A stretch of DNA of 64,000 nucleotides from NCBI GenBank assembly GCA_031841125.1, contig CM063109.1, positions 31,562,038-31,626,037 on the forward strand, read 5' to 3'. Position 1 is the stretch's first letter, and the number at the start of each line of letters is the position of its first letter. Source of the stretch: Acanthococcus lagerstroemiae (taxonomy: Eukaryota > Arthropoda > Insecta > Hemiptera > Eriococcidae). Both the position numbers and the translations under genes were made by a program. Under the pieces are notes generated by a model. It was not told the DNA's origin. It searched no databases and was given only the letters and a program-made list of their open reading frames with translations. Positions 44,514 to 52,400 of the stretch are shown here, piece by piece.

Positions 44514-44877
44514 TTATAGTATTTTTTTTTTTTTAATAAATATTCTATGCACCGTCTACCACAATTTGTTTCATCAAGTTTTTGATCCTGCGTATAATTA
44601 TAAGTAATTCTAGACTGTCCAAAATATTTCACTAATTCTGGTGGTGGAATGTTACCAAACGGTTCATAAAAATCAACTTGTGAATCATTCTTACAGTAAG
44701 CAGTCCAATGAGTTCCAGAGTGGTCTGAAGTGTCTAAATTTACAATTCCACATTCATATTTTTTGATTTTTGGTGGTAGCTCATCAAGCATAAAAACTCC
44801 TCTGAAATGAGGTATTTGCAATTTTTTAGCATATGCTTCTATTTCAAAATTAGTTAATGCGTCATTCTTGATGGTTA
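44510..44877 (-). CDS. Adenain-type cysteine protease; start disturbed by an A14 run
   Basis: This is the maturation protease, related to adenovirus protease. Numbering from the TTG codon at 44821, the catalytic set is H38 (in SGTHWTAY), the acidic residue E53 (FYEPFG), Q80 and C87 (ETNCGRRC), in the expected order and spacing. The family's N-terminal part (LTNFEIEAYAKK and IPHFRGVF) lies in the same frame from 44877 but has no in-frame ATG. The only ATG upstream (44892-44894) is followed directly by A14, which leaves it one base out of frame. The first in-frame ATG (44791) would drop the N-terminal helix but keep all catalytic residues. Explanations are a sequencing or replication error in the A run, slippage during expression, or a dead gene. 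The stop overlaps the penton start. Confidence 0.8.
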
Positions 44878-45660
44878 TTTTTTTTTTTTTTCATTATCTA
44901 AGATTTTTTTAATTACTTGTTGAGTGATCATGTCACCCCCAATTTTTCTTTTTTTAACGCCATTTTTTATTTTTTTAACGCCATTGCATTTTTTTTTAAC
45001 GCCATTTTTTATTTTTTTAACGCCTCTTTTATTTTTCTCAACACCTAAACAGTCTTTTTGAATACTACCATTAACGCCATTTTTTATTTTTTTAACGCCA
45101 TTGCATTTTTTTTTAACGCCATTTTTTATTTTTTTAACGCTCTTTTTCTTTAGAACTTCGTTAGGTATTTGTAGATATTGTCCTATGCCTTCACCAGACT
45201 TGTACTCCAACTTTTCATTACGACGTTTTCTCTCTTCTACTAACTCGTCATTGGCTTTCTTATTATCAATTGCTTGCTTGGCGGTTGATATTAAATTACC
45301 TACAGTTTCTACTATTTTAGTACCTACTTCTACAGCAGGTTTAGCTGCTGCAATAGCAGCCAATCCTGCTAGGATAGCTGGTGGGAAGAATCCACCATTT
45401 TTAACCTGCTTCAGTTGTGTTTTGTTCAGTTTTAGCTTTAAACCTTTTTCCTTGGTTTTTGCTGTCTCAATTTGATTCACTTGTGCTTTTGTTAGAGGTA
45501 AATATGTTTCGTTCTGTGTGCTATTTTTAGTTCTGATTAAATTTTCGTATCCTAAATTTAGTACAACAGGTACCCCTTTCTCAACACCAATATTAATTTT
45601 GTCAAGTTGTTCCTTATCTGGATTGATAGGATATTTAATGTATCTACTTACTTTGATACC
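44875..45660 (-). CDS. C-terminal part of the PLA2-type minor capsid protein (hydrophobic and Lys-rich region)
   Basis: The open frame runs without a stop from the A9 tract at 45667-45675 down to 44875; the GTG at 45480 is only the first alternative start codon in it. No ATG with the usual start motif precedes it. It contains TKAQVNQIETAKTKEKG, a GGFFPPAILAGLAAIAAAKP segment (near 45370), an amphipathic helix TKIVETVGNLISTAKQAI and a charged DELVEERKRRNEKLEY stretch. This succession is what follows the PLA2 domain in related arthropod Polinton proteins, so it should belong to the gene at 45648-46319. The end consists of heptads such as KKIKNGV and KKKCNGV. The Gly/Ala-rich hydrophobic part resembles adenovirus pX/pVI-type minor proteins only in general character. 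Confidence 0.65.
   Translation of the reverse strand, partial: GIKVSRYIKYPINPDKEQLDKINIGVEKGVPVVLNLGYENLIRTKNSTQNETYLPLTKAQVNQIETAKTKEKGLKLKLNKTQLKQVKNGGFFPPAILAGLAAIAAAKPAVEVGTKIVETVGNLISTAKQAIDNKKANDELVEERKRRNEKLEYKSGEGIGQYLQIPNEVLKKKSVKKIKNGVKKKCNGVKKIKNGVNGSIQKDCLGVEKNKRGVKKIKNGVKKKCNGVKKIKNGVKKRKIGGDMITQQVIKKILDNEKKKK
44938..45140 (-). repeat. In-frame heptad-coding repeat
   Basis: On the minus strand 21-bp units GGCGTTAAAAAAATAAAAAAT and GGCGTTAAAAAAAAATGCAAT alternate and code for KNGVKKI- and CNGVKKK-type heptads. Two blocks (44950-45020 and 45072-45140) are nearly identical and are separated by a diverged spacer coding NGSIQKDCLGVEKNKR. Repeat growth by slippage or unequal exchange is likely. 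Confidence 0.8.
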
Positions 45661-46319
45661 CTCACCTTTTTTTTTCGATCATTGATTGCGGTTTCCCGAT
45701 AAATATAAAATCCTTTACCTTTTTTTTCCTGTTTGTTAACATATAAATTATTCAAATAATTCATTATTTCTGGGAGATCATTGGTTGTTGTTTTTCGATC
45801 AATATGAAATCCTTTGCCTTCTTTTTTCTGATTATTAGTGGTTGTTTTTCGATCAATATAAAATCCTTCACCTTTTTTAGGTAATATTTCATTAGGTAAT
45901 CGCAAATGTTGTCCTAATCCACAATTTTTACTCATATTATTTATATTATAAAATTTTTTATAAATTCCTAAACCTAACTTCTGTTTTAATTTCATTAAAT
46001 TTACTGCTACATATGCTGGAATTTTTTCATCTAATTTAGCATTAGGATCTTTGACACGCTCCCAGGCTCGCCATGTGAATCTGTTATCAGCATAATCACG
46101 TTCATGAGGATCATCTGTATTTGCATAATCTACATCATGATCCATAGCTATTTCATCTAATTTATTTTTCAGTTTTACACCTTTTTGAATATCGAGGTCT
46201 GTATTCGAACCAGGACCAAGAGCTTTATATCCGGGCCAGTGAAGTGGAAATGGTACATATTTACCAATTGTATCCACAATATCACCACCTCTTTTAGATA
46301 ATCCATAGTTTTTACTCAT
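45648..46319 (-). CDS. PLA2-domain (parvovirus VP1-like) minor capsid protein, N-terminal part (223 aa)
   Basis: The N-terminal half is a secreted-phospholipase-A2-type domain of the kind found in parvovirus VP1 and many Polintons. A calcium-loop-like YKALGPGSNTDLD lies at 31-43 and the catalytic helix with D55-x2-A58-x2-H61-D62-x2-Y65 follows. After it come a hydrophobic helix (about 101-118) and three near-repeats of the type G(K/E)GF-I-R-T (about 150, 168, 202). In viruses this domain helps the particle leave endosomes; that role is inferred here. The start follows TACTATAAAT, the capsid-gene motif. At an A9 run (45667-45675) the frame runs into a stop a few codons later, while the expected rest of the protein continues in another frame to 44875. 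The gene is thus split by one base. Confidence 0.82.
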   Translation of the reverse strand: MSKNYGLSKRGGDIVDTIGKYVPFPLHWPGYKALGPGSNTDLDIQKGVKLKNKLDEIAMDHDVDYANTDDPHERDYADNRFTWRAWERVKDPNAKLDEKIPAYVAVNLMKLKQKLGLGIYKKFYNINNMSKNCGLGQHLRLPNEILPKKGEGFYIDRKTTTNNQKKEGKGFHIDRKTTTNDLPEIMNYLNNLYVNKQEKKGKGFYIYRETAINDRKKKVRVSK

Positions 46320-46336
46320 ATTTATAGTAGAAAATT

Positions 46337-47152
46337 TTAGAAAACTGTTTTTTGAAGTTCCTGGCGATAAAATTTACCTAAAATTTCTTCACCCTTCAAA
46401 TCTTTAATAGAATAGACGGGAGGGTTTGTGTGGAATACTTTGTCAACTACAAATATTTCTCTTGTCCAGTTGTTCTTATACTTGTTCTCAAAAGTTTCTT
46501 TCTTTTTGGGTATTCTCACACGATCTCCTTCCTTGAATTTTGGTCGCGTGGAGAAACTTGAAGAATACATTCTATGAAAAATTTCTTGTTCATTTGTTTT
46601 ATTCACATCACAAGGACGCATTCCTATTGTTCTATGTACCCTCACATTATTATATTCGTGCAATATCTCTGGTATAAATGGAACCCATTTATGATTCTTA
46701 TGAATCTCAAAAATTATTCTCAACATCCCATTAATGGTTCTGTTTACTCTCTCACCAATTGCTGATTTTTCCTCATTCTCTGTGTGATACATATGAATAT
46801 TATATTTTCCCATTAATTTTTTAAAAACTGAATTTACAAATTCTGTACCTTTGTCGACATGTAATTTTTTAGGTGGACCATATTCGCTTTCTTCAATAAT
46901 TTTCTCAAAAGCTTGAGAAACCTCTTTCCCTGTTTTTTCCTTGAGGGGTTTTATCCTGAGTACTTTTGAGAAGGTGTCAATAACTACTAACATATACTTA
47001 TAACCCCTATTTTCTTTTGAATACTGGGACATAATTAATAAATCACCTGCCCAGATTTCATTGATTTCATTTGTGATAATTTTTCTTTTCTGAAATTTTT
47101 TTATCACAGGTTTATGAAGTTCTTTGGCTTCAAGTTCAACTAATGACTGCAT
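46337..47152 (-). CDS. Retroviral-type (DDE) integrase (271 aa)
   Basis: The enzyme inserts the linear element into host DNA and makes the 6-bp duplication seen here. The RNase H-like core has D37 (WAGDLLIMSQY), D100 (LHVDKGTEF) and E134 (SAIGERVNRT), with 33 residues between the last two. The C-terminal part (FKEGDRVRIPKKK...YSIKDLKGEEILG) is the SH3/chromodomain-like end typical of Polinton integrases. The usual N-terminal zinc-binding region of ~50 residues is missing: the ATG at 47152 is preceded in frame by TAA two codons upstream, so the open frame is short at this end. It sits 42 bp after the coiled-coil gene and 17 bp before the PLA2 gene. The catalytic residues are intact. Confidence 0.93.
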   Translation of the reverse strand: MQSLVELEAKELHKPVIKKFQKRKIITNEINEIWAGDLLIMSQYSKENRGYKYMLVVIDTFSKVLRIKPLKEKTGKEVSQAFEKIIEESEYGPPKKLHVDKGTEFVNSVFKKLMGKYNIHMYHTENEEKSAIGERVNRTINGMLRIIFEIHKNHKWVPFIPEILHEYNNVRVHRTIGMRPCDVNKTNEQEIFHRMYSSSFSTRPKFKEGDRVRIPKKKETFENKYKNNWTREIFVVDKVFHTNPPVYSIKDLKGEEILGKFYRQELQKTVF

Positions 47153-47194
47153 TTTTTATATTACTTGACATTTTCTATTGACCTTCATGATAAC

Positions 47195-47944
47195 CTACAT
47201 TTTGAACATTTCTGTCTTTTCCTCTAATATTTTTTGAACATTTTCATTTGTTTGTGGTAAATTTTCCTGCAATATTTTCTGAATATTTCCAGTTTTTTGT
47301 GAATTTTTCTCCAATATTTTCTGAATATTTTCAGTTGTTTGTGGTAAATTTTCCTTCAATATTTCTTGAACATTTTCATTTGTTTGTGGTAAATTTTCCT
47401 CCAATATTTCATGAATATTTTCAGTTGTTTGTGAATTTTTCTCCAATATTTTCTGAATATTTTCAATTTTTTGTGGTAAATTTCCCTCCAATATTTCTTG
47501 AACATTTTCCTCCAATATTTTCTGAATATTTTGATTTGTTTTTGATATATTTTTCAATTCTGTTAAAATTGCTCCTAATTGGGTAATATTGAAAAGTGAA
47601 TTCTCGCAGGTGGCAGCCAATCCAACTACCTGCCGCGTAATATTTTTCAGTTCAGTTACAGCTGATTGATCATGTTCAGTAATCTTTTTCAGTTGTGGTA
47701 AAATACTGCTTGTGTTATCCTTTATATTGTTTATGTACTCTTTCACACCATTAGCATACTCTATTATACCAACAGTATAATTTTCATTATTAATGACATT
47801 TTTTATACATTGTATTATCATATCTGAAATTTCGCTAACATCTTTTATGACAATTTTCAGAACAGACTCTAAGATTTTCCCCGTGTTATTCTGAATTTTT
47901 TCAACTGATTCATACAAATAATGATGATTTTTTCTAGTAAACAT
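47195..47944 (-). CDS. Repeated coiled-coil protein (249 aa), possible fibre or tegument-like protein
   Basis: The N-terminal 120 residues are helical and rich in I, N, K and E. The C-terminal ~110 residues are five to seven copies of a 14-15-residue unit of the form ENIQKILEKNSQTT or ENVQEILEENLPQTN, with isoleucine/leucine spacing that fits a coiled coil. No signal peptide or membrane segment is seen. Start motif: TATAATAAATG, overlapping the end of the DUF8207-like gene upstream. Position between that gene and the integrase, and the repeated rod-like character, would suit a fibre or internal scaffold protein; I do not recognise the family. Repeats at the DNA level suggest rapid length change. 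Confidence 0.75.
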   Translation of the reverse strand: MFTRKNHHYLYESVEKIQNNTGKILESVLKIVIKDVSEISDMIIQCIKNVINNENYTVGIIEYANGVKEYINNIKDNTSSILPQLKKITEHDQSAVTELKNITRQVVGLAATCENSLFNITQLGAILTELKNISKTNQNIQKILEENVQEILEGNLPQKIENIQKILEKNSQTTENIHEILEENLPQTNENVQEILKENLPQTTENIQKILEKNSQKTGNIQKILQENLPQTNENVQKILEEKTEMFKM

Positions 47945-47947
47945 TTA

Positions 47948-48793
47948 TTATAAGGTTTTTAAATTTTTTTTGGCTTCTATCAGTTCCTCCCGAATGTTGG
48001 TCATTTCATTGAATATTTGTGGATTATGATTACCTGCTTCCCACATACCTTTCAGTATTGTAAATCGATCAATTAATTCTTTAGGATCGTTCCAGTATTT
48101 ATAATCAGTCTGATTGGTATAAATTTTCTTAAGACCAGAGCCACGATGTGAAAGTATGAGTTCCTTCTCAATCAACATAGGTTGGATGAAATTTAAATAT
48201 TTGTACCCACGACTACTTTTAATTTGTCCATTCTCAGAACGATAAGATTCTGTACTGAGAATAATTTTTTGATAATTTTTCAGGTCTTCATCAGTATAAT
48301 TTTCAGGTTTTTGCATAGTTAGTAATTCCCATAGTCCTTGTGTTCCTGGATAAAGGGTAGTGTCATTACTTAGCTTAATATCAGCACGATCATTATCAGC
48401 ATAATGATGAACTTCCATGAGTCGTGCATTTCCTATATAATAATCTTTATTTTCGTATCTAATACCAAAAGTTGAATCAGTAGGTATTTTTTTATTAGTA
48501 TAGTAAGACAAATATCTACATGCAAGACTTTGAGACATATCAAATCCTGGTGTTTCCTCTGACCGTTCATAGGTAATTTCTCTTGGTTTGTCAGCAATCA
48601 TAGGTAATACTGGTTGTTGTATTACAGGCTTAAGGTCTTTTATTGTATCAATGATTGGTTTATAGTTTTCTTCCATTTCTAGTTTTCTACTCACTTGACC
48701 TAACTTTGCACATTCAATATTTTTTTGTAGAAGTGCACGTTGTTTTACAACAAAATCAATATCACTTGAATTATAATCTGTTAGCTTTCTCAT
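47948..48793 (-). CDS. DUF8207-like Polinton protein (281 aa)
   Basis: The central and C-terminal part carries the pattern I associate with the DUF8207 family of arthropod Polinton proteins: FGIRYENKDYYIGN (about 109-122), YPGTQGLWELLTMQKPENYT (148-167), a YQKIILSTESYR block and KSSRGYKYL (192-200). The N terminus is a charged helix (residues 12-45). The role is unknown; its constant linkage to the packaging and capsid genes suggests a virion or packaging protein. The ATG follows the stop of the ATPase gene with no gap (TTATAAATG, TAA being that stop), so the two are tightly coupled. Confidence 0.75.
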   Translation of the reverse strand: MRKLTDYNSSDIDFVVKQRALLQKNIECAKLGQVSRKLEMEENYKPIIDTIKDLKPVIQQPVLPMIADKPREITYERSEETPGFDMSQSLACRYLSYYTNKKIPTDSTFGIRYENKDYYIGNARLMEVHHYADNDRADIKLSNDTTLYPGTQGLWELLTMQKPENYTDEDLKNYQKIILSTESYRSENGQIKSSRGYKYLNFIQPMLIEKELILSHRGSGLKKIYTNQTDYKYWNDPKELIDRFTILKGMWEAGNHNPQIFNEMTNIREELIEAKKNLKTL

Positions 48794-49465
48794 TTATAAT
48801 ATAAAATTTTCCTCAAATTTGTATTTGAACCTACCATTTTTCTGATCACATTCTTTATCTATAACTACAAAGTCATACGGTTTTTGCCAGCAATCATTAC
48901 ATATTGATTTGAACTGATTAAATGTTATGGTCCTAGCATATTCGTTATAAATATGTGTCAGATTGGTAAGATCTTGTTCAAAAAGAATTAAGTAATTAAA
49001 ATTATCTCTAATCTGTTGTTTTGGAATTTTTGAATATGTTTGGGATAAATAGTAGCATGAAATATCATTATGACGACTCCATGAATAATATTTACCTATT
49101 TTATCATGGTTTTCTGTGTAGATATCATCAAAGATTACTACTGATCCTTTTTCTATTTTATTAGGGTCTGGCAAATCCTCGAGTGATACTGTATGAATTT
49201 TTTTGTTTTTAAGTTTCTTGTTTTGCAATATTTTGCGAAACTTTTCATACTTTGGTTGATAAGAAGTATTTGAACATAAATATACATTATCAGGTAATGG
49301 TCTATCCACTAATATAGTCAATAAAACATTCGTTTTCCCTGACCCACTAGGACCACATATACAACATCTCATTATATTAGGAAACACTTCCTTCAATCTA
49401 CAAGTTGGAACACTATTATCAAAGTTTAAAACTTCAGTCTTATTCTGTATTTTAGTTCGTTTCAT
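48794..49465 (-). CDS. Genome-packaging ATPase, FtsK/HerA (A32-like) type (223 aa)
   Basis: The ATPase pumps the genome into the capsid. Walker A is GPSGSGKT at 38-45, Walker B is VVIFDD at 109-114, and a sensor-like YYLSQTY follows at 138-144. The rest (IRDNFNYLILFEQDLTNL) fits the A32-like group found in Polintons and large DNA viruses. The length is normal for Polintons (about 200-250). The start overlaps the end of the polymerase gene by 14 bp and carries the motif TATAATAAATG; its stop abuts the next start. No damage is seen. Confidence 0.93.
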   Translation of the reverse strand: MKRTKIQNKTEVLNFDNSVPTCRLKEVFPNIMRCCICGPSGSGKTNVLLTILVDRPLPDNVYLCSNTSYQPKYEKFRKILQNKKLKNKKIHTVSLEDLPDPNKIEKGSVVIFDDIYTENHDKIGKYYSWSRHNDISCYYLSQTYSKIPKQQIRDNFNYLILFEQDLTNLTHIYNEYARTITFNQFKSICNDCWQKPYDFVVIDKECDQKNGRFKYKFEENFIL

Positions 49466-52400
49466 TTATTATACAATATTTTTTATAGCCATATGGAAGT
49501 GTATTCATTTCATCAATTAAGTATCTTTTATCATCATAAGGAGATAGTGCAATTTTATTGATTGATATAGTATACAATTTCAGCTTTTTGGAAACAATTC
49601 CATGCACAATTTCCTTAGTTTGCTTGCTATTGAACAAACAGTTTTTGTACATTTCAAATTTCATTCTTTCTATATTCAATCTTTTAATTCCCTTACACAC
49701 TTTTTTCTCTTTCGATGTGTCGTTTCTGAAGGAGTACATTTTTGATCTTAGTCCTACCCACTCTCTTATTGGGATTCCTAAGTATTCATCCTTGAATAAT
49801 CCTGGAACTTTTTTGTTTACTTGAGGCATCCAATCCATTAAATAATCTGAAGTGTCGTAATAATCTAGATTCTCTTTTATGTCCTCATAAACATCATCAC
49901 ATTCTATATAAACAATCAATGAATCTGTATCAGTTCCTAATAATCTTATTTTGTCTCCATATTTCGTTTTTAAAACATTGTAGTAGAACTGGAACATTAA
50001 TAATTTTGACAACTCCAGAACAACAAACCCCCCAAATATTGGTTTATTCAACTTTACTTTCTTATTTTGAATGTGAAGTAAAACAGTTTCTTCATCAAGA
50101 ACAACTCTTGTTTCAAACTCATTCTGTTTAAGAAATGAGTCTAAAGAAGTCACTATTTGTACTGTACATCTTTTTCTAACGTTCTCCATCTGTTTGCCAT
50201 AGACACTATTATTTAGTAATTTATAGAGATCTTTCTCATGATCATTTTTTGCTTTTTGTCTTAAGCTTGTATTCTTATCAATATATGGTTTCATCCAAGC
50301 TTTTTGTTTGAATCTTATGTAATTATTTATACTCTTTAAAACTATACCTTGTTTCAAGCATTCTTTCAACATTCTGTAATCAATGAGATAATTATGTTTT
50401 GGGTGTAGCGTACTTATTAATTTACTCATTTTTGGTTTATTACCTATTTTTTGTTCAATCAAAATTTTTTGAAAATCTGACAATTCTGATTCTCTAGGTA
50501 CATATTGTTCTGGAAGCATGGGATAATCTTTAAATTTTTCGTGTAATTCTGTAGGAATCTCAAGATCAGCTATAAAAGTATATCCATACTCACCATTGTC
50601 ATCTAGAGTAAGAATTACATCTTGAGTAAAGTCTGATGGTTTATAAGTCAATTTTTCAAATTTGCTTTCTAAAGATTTCTTTGCTTCGGAATTATTTGCT
50701 TGCGCATCTTCAATTTGATGGGCTAGCAAATTATAGTTCAAGAATTCACCTGTTGGTAATGGTTGACTCAGAGCCCACCCATATAAATTATTACAATCTA
50801 AATATAGAATATAACTGATATGCTTTTTACTATCCCAAATTCCTTTCTCTTTGGCTTTTTCTTTGCTTAATTTTATCGTTTTTCTTTCTTTCTCATCGTA
50901 AAAGTAACAATTATTAGCAAGAGCGTGTCTATGAGGAATGTTGGAAATCCCTCCTCTTATTCCTTTCTCATAAATTTCATAATTTTCTTGATCAGTAATT
51001 AGCTCAAGCGATTGTTTCGTGAATTTTAAAGAAGCACTATCTGATAAATGTGGTGCTGAAATATAATATACAGGATCTAGTCCATAATGTTTATAACACA
51101 TTTCCCTAAAATTATCAAAAATATCTTTTGTGAGAATTGTATCTAGTTTCAAGTATAAATCATGATAATCTCCAAAATTTTTACATCCAAAATATTTGTA
51201 AACTTTTTTTGCTTTTGATAAATCGTCATCAGATATATGTTTATTATTTAACATCGAATACCACGCCTTTTTATCTAATGGTAATTGCTCAGAGAATTTA
51301 TCATAAGTACTAACCCAGTCATAAGGATAAATCCCCTTCTGTAAAACCAAATGTAGGTCTTCTTTTTTAAATTCTCTCAATATATTTTGAAATTTATTAT
51401 AATTAATCGGTTTTGTCAATTCAGAATCACAAATTTCACATTTTGCTGCATATTTTAAAATACCATTCTCATTTATTGGTAAAAATTGTCCTTTCCTAAT
51501 TTTCTGTACTTTTTTACACCTAGCACAAAAACAGTCATTCACTTCTGCTAGATTTTTTACTGCTTGATCTAAACTAATTCCCACAAAATTTAATGTGTCA
51601 ATAAATCTAAATTCCATTTCTATAGGTATTTTATCTCCTTTCCTACTTATTTTCAGTTTTTCTCCTTGACAAGAGGAACATTTTTTTAATATTTTGTCCC
51701 AATATTTTCTTTTACAAGTGCAGCAATAAGTGGAATCTCGTTTTACTTCACAATGATCTATCACCACCTTTTTGGAAAATGTTTTATAATTTTCACAATT
51801 TTCTGCAATAATTTTCACATCATGTTTCTCAGAAGGCTCCCTCTCGTTCCCACTAAATAATTTCAACAACCATTGTAAAAATATTTTGGAATCGTATTTT
51901 AAATTATGAATCAAAATTGGAATGAATCTTGGCATTCTTAAATGCGAGTTGCACTCTCTACAGGCTACCCCACGAAATTTTCCTGTATAATGATCATGAT
52001 CTCTAACTTTTTCATTTTCTGCAAGAATCTTGTTACATAAATGACAGTGAGAAGTTTCTTTGAATTTGATATCTTCATCTTGTCCCCAAATCATTGGCTT
52101 ATTAATTCTTCTTATCTTGTTGTATGCGCGAGCATGTTCTATTAACCAAGAATTGAATTGATTCATCAAGTTTTGTACATTCGAGTCTCTAACCAGTTGT
52201 GTTCCTTGTTGGTCAGAATAGAAACAAAAACTGTTAGCAATATGTTTCTGGAGATATTTTGTTGATTTAGTTTCTTTTTGCATTTTTTCCAATAGACATT
52301 CAAAATCCAACGTCACTGTGTATGGATGATATTGTTCTGCCCCATTTGTGCTATATTTTCGAAATTTGTTCTCTTCATTTGGCATTTCTATATTTTGCTC

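Noticed and set aside
45101..45475. 124-codon plus-strand hydrophobic frame
   Set aside because: Antisense of the minor capsid C-terminal region; the Lys-rich codons read backward give Phe/Leu.
47248..47586. 112-codon plus-strand frame, phenylalanine-rich with repeats
   Set aside because: Exact antisense shadow of the repeated coiled-coil gene.
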